Source of the DNA: an uncultured Pirellulaceae bacterium
GTDB taxonomy: Bacteria; Planctomycetota; Planctomycetia; Pirellulales; Pirellulaceae
Assembly (NCBI GenBank): GCA_905480235.1
Contig: CAJQPP010000166.1
Span: forward strand, 1 to 33,722
Reading direction: 5' to 3'
DNA length: 33,722 nt
Of this stretch, positions 8,927 to 17,164 are shown piece by piece. A program made the position numbers and the translations under genes. A model generated the notes under the pieces. That model was not told the origin of the DNA. It saw only the letters and a list, made by a program, of their open reading frames with translations, and did no database searches. How positions within the stretch are numbered: the first letter of the stretch is position 1; each line of letters starts with the position of its first letter.

Positions 8927-9106
8927 AGCTTAGATTCCTCTGACGCTTACGGCTGAGGGACCAATTTTTAGGGTAGGTCCGTTTCACTAGTGGCTTGTGC
9001 TTAGCACGTCCGATTCGCGCCTGTCTCCCAGTAGCTCCCATCGCTACAATCGGTCGGAGGATTCTTATATTCGCCGCAGTGTTCTTTAGGATACTGCGGT
9101 TTTTTT
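8927..9106 (+). ncRNA. Candidate structured non-coding RNA of about 180 nt, 6S-like or a leader element
   Basis: No coding frame is credible here, but the sequence folds well. A 9-bp closing stem pairs 8936-8944 with 9053-9061 (one G-U pair). Inside are three hairpins: GGACC/GGTCC at 8958-8980, GTGC-TTA-GCAC with flanking GG/CC at 8992-9011, and GTAGC/GCTAC at 9031-9047. A strong intrinsic terminator follows. A start near 8927 and an end near 9106 give about 180 nt, the usual size of 6S RNA. The CCTCTGA...TCGGAGG closing stem resembles the closing stem of enterobacterial 6S RNA. The resemblance is not proof, because I could not establish the central bubble. The alternative is a transcription-attenuating leader or riboswitch for aroB, which starts 107 nt after the terminator. 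Confidence 0.5.
9074..9106 (+). terminator. Strong intrinsic terminator
   Basis: CCGCAGT (9074-9080) pairs perfectly with ACTGCGG (9093-9099). Three more pairs are possible inside the loop, and seven T residues follow at once (9100-9106). It ends transcription before aroB, so it either ends an independent small RNA or acts as an attenuator. Confidence 0.88.
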
Positions 9107-9212
9107 CGTGCCCATGCCGGGCTGGGCTGCCGCGCCGGGTACCAATACAGGCTCGCCTACAGCGATGCACCTGTGCTAGACAGCGGGTGATTCATCCGGC
9201 TAAATTCAAGAT

Positions 9213-10307
9213 GTGAAACCATCCCTCATCGTTAATCATCGATTCGGCAATTACCCGATCTACATAAGAGCCGGGCTGCTGGAGTGCTGCACCGATATTC
9301 TCGGTGAGTTCTTGGCCACCTCTGGCCAACACGCCCTAGTTACCGATTCCAATGTGGAACGGTTGTACGCGCAGGCATTTACAAAAGCTGCCAACTTTGA
9401 TTTTCAAAAACAGATTTGCCCGGCAGGCGAGGCTTCCAAATCTTTTGCTCAGTATGAACATCTGCTGGACGGAATATTGCACGGAGGCTTAGACCGGCAA
9501 TCTACGATCATCGCCTTGGGTGGTGGAGTTCCGGGCGATCTGGCAGGTTTTGTTGCTGCCACGTTCATGCGAGGCATTCCATTCATTCAAATCCCCACCA
9601 CGCTATTGGCACAAGTTGACAGCAGCGTCGGTGGGAAAACAGGCATCAATCTCGCCGGGTCTAAAAATTCGGTCGGCGCATTTTGGCAGCCCCAAGCAGT
9701 GCTTATCGACCCAACTGTGTTACAGACACTGGAACCGGAACAGCTAACTTCGGGACTAGCGGAAGTGGTCAAGTACGGCGTGATCATGGATGCCGAATTT
9801 TTCCTTTGGCTGGAATCAAACTCAGATGCTGTCAACGATCTGGATATGGAGACGATGACGGAATTGATACACCGCTGCTGTGCGTTAAAGGCTGAAGTCG
9901 TCGAGGAAGATGAAAGAGAGACTCGAGGACGACGAGCGATATTGAATTACGGTCACACCTTTGCCCACGCCATTGAAAAAGTATTTGGTTACGGAGTATT
10001 CCCGCATGGCCACGCTGTGGCAATGGGAATGCATGCAGCCGCGATACTGGCAGCCAATTTGAGACTTGCGGATCGATCGGTTGTTACCCAGCAGGCCAAA
10101 CTCCTAAAACGCCTGCAAATCCCGCATCAATTTCCGCACGAGCACCACGATGAACTGTGGAAAGCGATGCAAAGAGATAAAAAAACGGTGGCCGGCGAGC
10201 TCCATTTTGTTTTACCTACTCGAATTGGCAACGTGGAATTGGTAAAGTCAGTTAGTCGTGCGAAAGTGCTTGAGTCCATGGAATTAGCAGGCCATACGAT
10301 GGAATGA
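9213..10307 (+). CDS. aroB: 3-dehydroquinate synthase
   Basis: Catalyses the second step of the shikimate pathway, DAHP to 3-dehydroquinate, with NAD and a divalent metal in the cytoplasm. The 364-residue length is standard. The NAD-binding GGGVPGD lies at about residues 103-109, followed by PTTLLAQVDSSVGGKTGIN. The predicted metal ligands are Glu184 (LAEVVKYG), His248 (NYGHTF) and His265 (HGHAVAMG), in the spacing known for bacterial AroB. The start is a GTG at 9213; there is no strong ribosome-binding site. The stop overlaps the dprA start as ATGA, which indicates translational coupling. Upstream lies a terminator and a structured RNA that might attenuate this operon. Nothing in the protein looks degraded. 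Confidence 0.95.
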   Translation: MKPSLIVNHRFGNYPIYIRAGLLECCTDILGEFLATSGQHALVTDSNVERLYAQAFTKAANFDFQKQICPAGEASKSFAQYEHLLDGILHGGLDRQSTIIALGGGVPGDLAGFVAATFMRGIPFIQIPTTLLAQVDSSVGGKTGINLAGSKNSVGAFWQPQAVLIDPTVLQTLEPEQLTSGLAEVVKYGVIMDAEFFLWLESNSDAVNDLDMETMTELIHRCCALKAEVVEEDERETRGRRAILNYGHTFAHAIEKVFGYGVFPHGHAVAMGMHAAAILAANLRLADRSVVTQQAKLLKRLQIPHQFPHEHHDELWKAMQRDKKTVAGELHFVLPTRIGNVELVKSVSRAKVLESMELAGHTME

Positions 10308-11452
10308 AATCGCTCTCCCAAAGCTGCATGCGTTCATTCGAACTGGATCTTTCCAACCCAGTCCACGCCGCACTTTGCTTAGCGATGACACCCGGTTTAG
10401 GCCCGCGAACATTTCGCTTGCTGGTCGAATCTTTAGGCAGCCCTCAGCAAGTCCTGGAAGCCGCTCCCTCGGTATTGAGAGAGATTCCCGGCATCGGGCA
10501 AAAACTATCCCACGCTGTCGCAACCAGTCGCTCGCCCCATCGTGTGCAAGAAGAATTGCAGCGTTGCCATGATCACGAGATTGGTCTCTTAACGCTTCCC
10601 GAACCAGACTATCCGTCACGCTTACGAGAAATCTACGATGCCCCGGGCGTCCTTTACAATCGCGGTAATCTATTGCCACAGGATGACCTGGCGATCGCGA
10701 TCGTAGGGACTCGACACGCGACGCGGTATGGTATTCGTCAAGCTGAGCGGTTGGCGGGCGGTCTGGCCATGGCTGGTTTCACAATCGTCTCTGGTTTAGC
10801 CCGCGGCATCGACGCGGCCGCCCACCGCGGAGCATTGGCAGCCGGTGGACGCACCCTGGCCGTGTTGGGGTCCGGACTGTTAAATATCTACCCGCCCGAA
10901 CACGGAGAATTATCGCTGGAGATCGCGAACCGCGGTGCCGTGCTCAGCGAGTATCCGACGCAACAAAGTCCCAAGAGCGGGGCCTTCCCACAACGCAATC
11001 GAATCGTCACGGGATTGAGCCTTGGCGTGATAGTCGTAGAAGCCGCGGAAAGATCGGGAGCTCTGATTTCAGCGCGCCTTGCCGCCGAACAAAACCGCGA
11101 GGTTTTCGCAGTACCAGGGCAGATCGATAACCGAGTAACGGGTGGTTGTCATCAACTGATACGAGACGGCGCGACTTTGGTTCGCTCGGTCCATGACGTG
11201 ATGGAACAGCTTGGGCCGTTGGCCTGCCCGGCGACCGATAAAAACGACAACAAAATTCTGCATCCCGCTGAACTCCAATTAAACGAGCAGGAAACCGTCG
11301 TTCTGCAGGCCGTGGAATCTGCCCCCACCTCCCTCGACGCGATCCTCGCTGCCACTGGCCTGCCGGTGCAGCGAATCCTGGCAACTTTGAGCGCCCTGGA
11401 AATAAGGCATTTGATTCGCCGGGTTAGCGGTACGGAATATTGCCGTGGATGA
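10304..11452 (+). CDS. dprA: DNA-processing protein DprA (Smf)
   Basis: DprA binds incoming single-stranded DNA during natural transformation and loads RecA. The protein has 382 residues. An N-terminal helix-hairpin-helix part contains PGLGPRTF and REIPGIGQ. The central Rossmann-like DNA-binding domain contains IVGTRHATRYG, SGLARGIDAAAH, VLGSGLLNIYPPEH, FPQRNRIVTGLS, SGALISARLA and PGQIDN, all highly conserved in the family. The C-terminal part (from about residue 320) resembles the DprA winged helix. The ATG overlaps the aroB stop in ATGA; a second in-frame ATG at 10328 is possible. No competence pseudopilus or ComEC genes lie in the window. In many bacteria dprA is kept without proven competence, so a transformation role here is inferred from the family. 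Confidence 0.95.
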   Translation: MKSLSQSCMRSFELDLSNPVHAALCLAMTPGLGPRTFRLLVESLGSPQQVLEAAPSVLREIPGIGQKLSHAVATSRSPHRVQEELQRCHDHEIGLLTLPEPDYPSRLREIYDAPGVLYNRGNLLPQDDLAIAIVGTRHATRYGIRQAERLAGGLAMAGFTIVSGLARGIDAAAHRGALAAGGRTLAVLGSGLLNIYPPEHGELSLEIANRGAVLSEYPTQQSPKSGAFPQRNRIVTGLSLGVIVVEAAERSGALISARLAAEQNREVFAVPGQIDNRVTGGCHQLIRDGATLVRSVHDVMEQLGPLACPATDKNDNKILHPAELQLNEQETVVLQAVESAPTSLDAILAATGLPVQRILATLSALEIRHLIRRVSGTEYCRG

Positions 11453-11466
11453 TGGACCGTTTGTGA

Positions 11467-11480
11467 ACCCGGAACCGGGT
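11467..11480. repeat. Short palindrome after dprA
   Basis: ACCCGG-AA-CCGGGT is a perfect 6-bp inverted repeat just after the dprA stop codon. No T-run follows, so a terminator role is uncertain. Confidence 0.3.
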
Positions 11481-11545
11481 CCTGCCGATTTGAGAAGCAT
11501 CGCAAATACCTAATTCGCCCGTTTAATCGAACCCTTGCGTTGTCA

Positions 11546-11573
11546 TTGTGAAATTTTCAGTTCGCCATAAAAT
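11546..11573 (+). promoter_or_regulatory. Putative promoter of the aminotransferase-astA operon
   Basis: TTGTGA at 11546-11551 and TAAAAT at 11568-11573 are separated by 16 nt. The start would be near 11580, leaving a leader of about 35 nt. No operator-like palindrome was seen across it. Confidence 0.4.
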
Positions 11574-11614
11574 GGTGTCTTTGATAAGCAACCTTCCAAC
11601 CTTCTGGAACCAAC

Positions 11615-13027
11615 ATGTCCACGACTGAGCAATCCACCGGCCTTGTCGCAGAAGCCCTGAAAAACGACCCACGTGTCGCCGAAGCCAAAAGATTACTGCT
11701 TGAGGCAGTAGACGACCATGCTTCCCAAATCGACAACGTAAGGACGGCGGATCCAGCGTTGGCGGAACCCTACCAAAATTTGCTGGATGAATACGGTCAG
11801 ATGCGTGGCGGAAATCTGTACTTTCCCTATTTGGGTAGCGGCATTGGCAATGGCCCTTTTGTGGAACTTGCAAACGGCAGTGTAAAACTGGACTTCATCA
11901 CGGGCATTGGCGTCCATGGATTTGGGCACAGTGACCGCCGAATTGTTGAAGCCGGAATCGATGCGGCACTCAATGACACGGTGATGCATGGGAATCTTCA
12001 GCAGGGCACCATCAGTTACGATTTTGTAAAATCGATGCTCACGATTGCCAATCAATCCAACGCGGGATTGGACCATTGTTTCTTAACGACCAGTGGAGCG
12101 ATGGCCAATGAGAATGCGTTAAAGATTGCATTTCAAAAACACGCGCCTGCCACACGCACGCTGACCTTTGAAAAGTGTTTTGCCGGTCGCACCTTGGCAC
12201 TGGCCCAGGTCACCGACAAAGCAAAGTATCGCGACGGGATCCCCAAAGCTATCGACGTCGACCTGATCCCGTTTTTTGATCACGAAGATCCCCAAGGCAG
12301 TACCCGTCGCTGTGTCCAAGCGATCCGTCATCACGCCCACCGGTTCCCCGGGCAGTACGCCAATCTGTGGCTGGAATTAGTCCAAGGCGAGGGTGGATAT
12401 TACCCGGGTAGCAAAGATTTTTTCCGCGCCATCATCACCGAGGCCAAGAAGCATGACATGGCTATCATTGCCGATGAGGTCCAATCCTTCTCGCGAACCA
12501 CGCGTCCCTTCGCATTCCAGCATTTCGAATTGGACGATCTGGTCGACATTGTGACCGTGGGTAAAATCACCCAAGTCTGCTGCACAATCTATCGTGATTC
12601 CTACAAGCCTCGGCCAGGCTTGATCAGCCAAACCTTTACCGGCAGTTCTTGGGCCATGCTGGCCGGCAAGGCAATTATCGAAGGCTTGGTAGACAGCGGA
12701 CACTACGGACCCGAAGGTCGTAATGTAAAACTGCACGACCACTTTGTCGCAGGTATCAAGCGTATCGAGGAAAAATTCCCGGGCAGTCTTAAAGGGCCCT
12801 ATGGCATCGGTGGAATGGTTGCCTTCACGCCTTTCAAAGGCAGTTTTGAGGAAGCCAAGGACTTGGTCATGAAGATGTACCATCGTGGCCTGCTGTCATT
12901 TATGGCTGGCGGCAACCCAACCCGCGTTCGCTTCCTGATGCCGTTGGGTTGCACGACAGAAGCACATATCGATCAGGCATTGCAAATTCTGGAAACATGC
13001 GTGGGGGAGATGGCGGCATCCGCCTAA
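11615..13027 (+). CDS. Class III PLP-dependent aminotransferase, probable succinylornithine transaminase role
   Basis: A 470-residue fold-type I aminotransferase. TTSGAMANENALK (159-170) is the family motif that holds the PLP phosphate. ADEVQSF carries the PLP-ring Asp287, and VGKITQVC carries the probable Schiff-base Lys317. The TQVC context after the lysine resembles lysine 6-aminotransferase and GABA aminotransferases rather than AstC/ArgD, which usually have a glycine-rich segment there. An N-terminal stretch of about 60 residues precedes the core. The next gene, astA, begins five nt after the stop, so the two are almost certainly one operon. That context points to transamination of N2-succinylornithine to the semialdehyde (the AstC step), but lysine, ornithine or GABA as substrate cannot be excluded. 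The start has only a weak GGAA upstream. Confidence 0.82.
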   Translation: MSTTEQSTGLVAEALKNDPRVAEAKRLLLEAVDDHASQIDNVRTADPALAEPYQNLLDEYGQMRGGNLYFPYLGSGIGNGPFVELANGSVKLDFITGIGVHGFGHSDRRIVEAGIDAALNDTVMHGNLQQGTISYDFVKSMLTIANQSNAGLDHCFLTTSGAMANENALKIAFQKHAPATRTLTFEKCFAGRTLALAQVTDKAKYRDGIPKAIDVDLIPFFDHEDPQGSTRRCVQAIRHHAHRFPGQYANLWLELVQGEGGYYPGSKDFFRAIITEAKKHDMAIIADEVQSFSRTTRPFAFQHFELDDLVDIVTVGKITQVCCTIYRDSYKPRPGLISQTFTGSSWAMLAGKAIIEGLVDSGHYGPEGRNVKLHDHFVAGIKRIEEKFPGSLKGPYGIGGMVAFTPFKGSFEEAKDLVMKMYHRGLLSFMAGGNPTRVRFLMPLGCTTEAHIDQALQILETCVGEMAASA

Positions 13028-13032
13028 AAAAA

Positions 13033-14061
13033 ATGCTGGTTGTTCGCCCCGCTGAAATCGAAGATATCGATCCATTGTTCTCCATGATTCAAGATGCTGA
13101 GCTTGGATTATCGACGCTGAAAATTTCCAAAGCTCGGCTGACCGAGCGTATCGAAGATTCCGCCCGGGCCTTTGACAAAGAGAATGCGCGGCCACGGGGG
13201 CAACCCTATGTCTTTGTCATGGAAGACACAAGCGAAGGCAAGGTCGTTGGCACTTCGGCAATTTATTCCAAGGTGGGAGGCTTCCAGCCCTTTTACACCT
13301 ACGAAATTAAATCCGTGACCAAAAGATGTGAAGATCTTGGAGTCGAAAAAGAGATTCACTACCTCGACCTGCAAACCACCCACAGCGGCCCCACCGAGAT
13401 CGGCTCGCTTTTCCTCTCTCGGGAATATCAGGGAAAGGGCAATGGCAGGCTGTTATCACTGGCTCGTTTTTTATTCGCCGCCCAATTCCTGGAACGCTTT
13501 GAAGAAGAAACGATTGCTGAATTACGTGGCATCGTGCATGAAAACGGCCACAGCCCGTTATGGGATGCCGTGGGGTCTCATTTCTTCCAAATGGAATACC
13601 CCCGCGCCGAAACGCAGACCATTGAAAATAAAAAATTCATCGCGGAACTGATGCCCCAGCATCCGATTTACGTACCCTTGTTGCCAGCAGATGCTCAGGA
13701 GGTTTTAGGCCAAGTTCACCGCCGGACCATTCCCGCCAAAGTCATGCTGGAACAAGAGGGTTTCGAATATCGAAAGTTTGTCGACATTTTTGATGGCGGC
13801 CCCACCGTACATTGTGCCACTGCGTCCATTCGCACCATTCGCGAAAGCAAAGTCCTGACGATTTCTGACATTCAAACCGAGGTCGCCGGCGATCGCTTCC
13901 TGGCCAGCAACCTTAGTTTGAAATTCCGGGCCACACAGGGTCCGCTCGCAATCCAAGGCGGAAACGTGGTCATCAGCGAAGCCATGGCAGCACGATTAAA
14001 CGTCGAAATCGGCGACACCATCCGTGTGGTCACACCCAGTAAATCTGGCCAACGTTCGTAG
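13033..14061 (+). CDS. astA: Arginine N-succinyltransferase-like protein (AstA)
   Basis: AstA moves the succinyl group of succinyl-CoA onto the alpha-amino group of arginine, and in some bacteria ornithine, opening the succinyltransferase catabolic route. The 342 residues match the family length. Regions closely like enterobacterial AstA include the start (VVRPAEIEDIDPLFSM), LFLSREYQGKGNGRLLS, FIAELMPQHPIYVPLL, EAQEV-like GQVHRRTIPA and the near-invariant FDGGPT. The open frame extends upstream to 12949 inside the aminotransferase gene, but ATG 13033 is preferred. It gives the usual AstA N-terminus and lies five nt after the upstream stop, suggesting reinitiation. No good ribosome-binding site precedes it. 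The ortholog of AstB, the next enzyme for arginine, is not in the window, so ornithine or another amine could be the substrate. Confidence 0.92.
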   Translation: MLVVRPAEIEDIDPLFSMIQDAELGLSTLKISKARLTERIEDSARAFDKENARPRGQPYVFVMEDTSEGKVVGTSAIYSKVGGFQPFYTYEIKSVTKRCEDLGVEKEIHYLDLQTTHSGPTEIGSLFLSREYQGKGNGRLLSLARFLFAAQFLERFEEETIAELRGIVHENGHSPLWDAVGSHFFQMEYPRAETQTIENKKFIAELMPQHPIYVPLLPADAQEVLGQVHRRTIPAKVMLEQEGFEYRKFVDIFDGGPTVHCATASIRTIRESKVLTISDIQTEVAGDRFLASNLSLKFRATQGPLAIQGGNVVISEAMAARLNVEIGDTIRVVTPSKSGQRS

Positions 14062-14107
14062 AAATAACCCCGCAGCCTGCCGCGGCAAATCGGTTCCAAG
14101 CGACCTG

Positions 14108-15325
14108 TTAAAATTGCTCGTTGGCCAGGAAACAAGCCAACGCAGCGGTCCGTTTTCGTAAACTCGCCAGACTGCACCACTCTTTGGGGTTGTGCATGAA
14201 CTTGCCAAAAGGGCCGAGGCCATCGATCGTCGGTACACCCAAGGCGGCAAAATTATTGGCATCCGATCCACCACCCTGCAACGGCGCCGCACCGACGCCC
14301 AAACCGACCTTGGCGGCAAATTGCTCATACCGATCTCGCAATTTTTCACTCGCATCAGTAGCCGCCATGGGTGGACGACTGATACCGCCCTCAAGCTCGA
14401 TTTTCGCAGTACGGATTTGGGCAGGCACTTGGTCCACGTTAACAAAATTCCAGCGCGAGATTTTCTCCAAACCTCGCTGCACGTTTTGCATTTCCTCAAG
14501 GTTGGTGATACGCACATCGATTAAACATTCGACCGCGTCAGGGACCGTATTCTTGGTCGTTCCTCCCTGAATTACGCCTACGTTGACCGTCGTACCTGCT
14601 TCATAATTTGTCAGTGCTTCGACATGCGGAATCAAGTAAGCCAACGCATGAATGGCATTCACACCAGCCGCATGATCATTCCCAGCATGGGCGGATCGCC
14701 CGAGTGCCCTAAGCGTAAATCCTCCGGTACCCTTGCGGGCCGTAACAATTCGATCTTCGTCACGCCCACCTTCGAAGACCAAAGCGCACGAGGTGACCGG
14801 CGCGATCGCTTCAAACAACTGACCACTGCTGGGCGAACCGACTTCTTCCTCGGTGTTTAACAAAAACCGCAACTTCGCGATTTTCCAAACCTCTGGTGCA
14901 CTCTCTCTCAAGGCCCGCAACGCGAACAAAATAACCGTCAACCCGGATTTCATATCCAATACGCCAGGCCCGAATGCGTGCCCCTTTTCATCCCTTCGAA
15001 ATCCCAGAAATTCCATATGTCGCGGGTAAACTGTGTCGCAGTGCCCCACCAATGCCAACGCGGATTCAGGCGCTTTCAAAGCAGGCGTGCCAAAAATCCG
15101 ATGGTCGGTATATTGCTCATCGGGATCAGGAAAAAGGCTTTTGTGCAATCCGATTTCCTTTGCCAATTCATCAATCAGCGCAGCGGCGGCTTCCACATCT
15201 TGTCGTGAATCGGTGTAACTGGGTTGATTGACCAACCGCTCCAAGAAGGGAACTTGAAGCGTCTCAAAAGCCGCCTCCACCGCGGCGCAAATACGCGATT
15301 CCAACTCATTGACCGATTCAGGCAT
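14108..15325 (-). CDS. M20 family metallopeptidase (carboxypeptidase G2-like)
   Basis: A 405-residue two-zinc amidohydrolase of the M20/ArgE/CPG2 type, which removes acyl groups or C-terminal glutamate from small substrates in the cytoplasm. The expected zinc ligands are His95 in GHCDTVYP, Asp124 in GVLDMKSG, Glu160 after the catalytic Glu159 in NTEEEVGS, Glu185 in FEGGRDED, and His378 near the C-terminus in KFMHNPKEW. The dimerisation domain lies between, with GRSAHAGNDHAAGVNAI. The ATG at 15325 has AGGAAG upstream; an earlier in-frame start at 15397 would add 24 non-conserved residues. It is convergent with astA and lies between astA and astD. By context it could hydrolyse N-succinylglutamate to succinate and glutamate, the job of AstE elsewhere. 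That is inference; a desuccinylase or deacetylase for another step is equally possible. Confidence 0.88.
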   Translation of the reverse strand: MPESVNELESRICAAVEAAFETLQVPFLERLVNQPSYTDSRQDVEAAAALIDELAKEIGLHKSLFPDPDEQYTDHRIFGTPALKAPESALALVGHCDTVYPRHMEFLGFRRDEKGHAFGPGVLDMKSGLTVILFALRALRESAPEVWKIAKLRFLLNTEEEVGSPSSGQLFEAIAPVTSCALVFEGGRDEDRIVTARKGTGGFTLRALGRSAHAGNDHAAGVNAIHALAYLIPHVEALTNYEAGTTVNVGVIQGGTTKNTVPDAVECLIDVRITNLEEMQNVQRGLEKISRWNFVNVDQVPAQIRTAKIELEGGISRPPMAATDASEKLRDRYEQFAAKVGLGVGAAPLQGGGSDANNFAALGVPTIDGLGPFGKFMHNPKEWCSLASLRKRTAALACFLANEQF

Positions 15326-15493
15326 CGTAGGCTTCCTGTGCTCTTTTTGGGGGCCGAAAAAAATGACGTCGCACTCGGCGGTCGCTTGGGCCAACAATCT
15401 GGCCTTCGCAGCTCACAAATATTCCGCCGCGGCAAAATGGTCGACGTCCTTCTTCACCGGTAAAGGGTGGTTTCAAACTTGAAATCGCGTGCG

Positions 15494-16972
15494 TTAAAGA
15501 TCGATGCCATGAGCAATTGCCTCGGGCATCTCCAATCGTTTTGCTTCCAACGAAGCGACAGGCCAATTGCAGTAATCCGTTGCAAAGTAACCAGACGGGC
15601 GATTATTGCCGCTGATCCCACATCCTCCAAAAGGCAATTTGCCAGATGCACCTGTCGTAGGACGATTCCAATTGACGACTCCGGCACGGATTTCATGGAT
15701 AAATTGTTTGTACTTGGCTTCATCATCGCTGAGCAAACTTGCCGAAAGCCCGTATGCGGTCCGATTGGCTTCCATAATGGCTGCATCAAAATCCTTGACG
15801 CGTGTGATTTGCAGAATGGGACCAAACATCTCGTCATCAGAACGTTCGTTCAGGGTCGAAGTATCCAAGAGCCCGGGGGACAACAAGGCTGCGTTGCCCA
15901 ACATCGCTTGACTGCGAACGAGAGGCTCCGCACCTTGGCCAATTAACGCCTCTTGGGATTCCAACAATCCAGCACCCTGCGCTTTGGAGATTACGGTTCC
16001 CGCAAATGCAGGTGTTTCGTCGTTCCAGTATCCCATACGAACCTTGGGAATCATCTGCAGCAATTGTTGAATTAATTCTTCTGCCTCAGAACCTTCCACT
16101 AGAATCAGCCGCCGGGCGCAGGTGCAGCGCTGCCCGGATGTGATGTATGCGGATTGAATCGTGTGGTAGGCCGCGGCTTGCATATCCGCCACATCGTGCA
16201 CGATCAATGGATTATTTCCACTCATCTCCAAGGCCAAAATCTTTTGCGGCCACTGACCATAGTTTTGATGCAGTGCTCGCCCTGCCGTGCTGCTGCCCGT
16301 GAATAATAAACCATCCAGATTTTCATCGTTTGCCAATGCAATGGCCGTCTCCCGGTCACCCTGCACCAAATTGAGAACACCTGCGGGCAGCCCTGCTTCC
16401 ATCCACTGTTCGACCATCCACTGCCCCACCGCAGGCGTTTGCTCACTCGGCTTGAAAACTAGCGTATTGCCGGCAATCAACGCCGGCACAATATGTCCGT
16501 TAGGCAGGTGAGCCGGCAAATTAAACGGTCCCAGCACCCCCATGACGCCAAAGGGTTTGTAGCGTGTTGACGCTCGAAATTGCCCCATTTCAAAGGAACT
16601 TTCACTGCGTCGTTCTTTGAGGGCGTCAATGGAAACTGCCGACTTACCGACAACCGCTCCGACCTCCGTCTTGGACTCCCAAAACGGTTTGCCCATTTCG
16701 TTGCTGATCAAACGGGCTAACTCATCCGTCTTCGCTTTGACAATCTCAGCAAAACGTGTCACCAAATCCAAACGCTGTTGCAACGGCTGATCCCACCACG
16801 GACCACTGGCTTTGCGAGCAGCAGCCGTCGCCATCTCGACCTGTGATTTCGTAGCCGACCCGCCACGCCAAACCACACTGTCGTCAGTCGGACTGACCGA
16901 TTCAAACGGGGCCCCCTCTGCGGTGATCCATTGGTTTCCAATCAAATGCCCCGGACTATCTATTTGCGACAT
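15494..16972 (-). CDS. astD: N-succinylglutamate 5-semialdehyde dehydrogenase
   Basis: An aldehyde dehydrogenase of 492 residues that oxidises succinylglutamate semialdehyde to succinylglutamate with NAD. The nucleophile is Cys283 in SGQRCTCARRL and the general-base glutamate lies in LEMSGNNP. GPFNLPAHLPNGHIVPALIAGN, trimmed here to its key GPFNxPxHLPNGHxxPAL pattern, is the signature that sets AstD apart from other ALDHs, as are FKPSEQTPAV and GRALH. The ATG at 16972 gives a normal length. It is transcribed in the same direction as the M20 gene, 168 bp away, so the two may share a transcript. With astA and the aminotransferase on the opposite strand, they form a convergent island for breakdown of a succinylated amino acid. 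No defect is visible. Confidence 0.94.
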   Translation of the reverse strand: MSQIDSPGHLIGNQWITAEGAPFESVSPTDDSVVWRGGSATKSQVEMATAAARKASGPWWDQPLQQRLDLVTRFAEIVKAKTDELARLISNEMGKPFWESKTEVGAVVGKSAVSIDALKERRSESSFEMGQFRASTRYKPFGVMGVLGPFNLPAHLPNGHIVPALIAGNTLVFKPSEQTPAVGQWMVEQWMEAGLPAGVLNLVQGDRETAIALANDENLDGLLFTGSSTAGRALHQNYGQWPQKILALEMSGNNPLIVHDVADMQAAAYHTIQSAYITSGQRCTCARRLILVEGSEAEELIQQLLQMIPKVRMGYWNDETPAFAGTVISKAQGAGLLESQEALIGQGAEPLVRSQAMLGNAALLSPGLLDTSTLNERSDDEMFGPILQITRVKDFDAAIMEANRTAYGLSASLLSDDEAKYKQFIHEIRAGVVNWNRPTTGASGKLPFGGCGISGNNRPSGYFATDYCNWPVASLEAKRLEMPEAIAHGIDL

Positions 16973-17164
16973 ATTTCGAGCCTAAAAGTTCCAATCGTTT
17001 CACGTCAAACGGTTCGGTTAAACGGGAAAAAATTTCGTTTCCATGGATTGGTTTTATGCGTTGCCGGTAAGGGCACACGCCACACATTTCAACCATTGTC
17101 GATCAGACAAAAGCGGTTTCCTCTATTCTAGGCTTGCCGACCAAATTGAATAGATGCGTTAGGG

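Noticed and set aside
12949..13032. Longer start for astA inside the aminotransferase gene
   Set aside because: The added residues do not match AstA, while ATG 13033 gives the normal family N-terminus.
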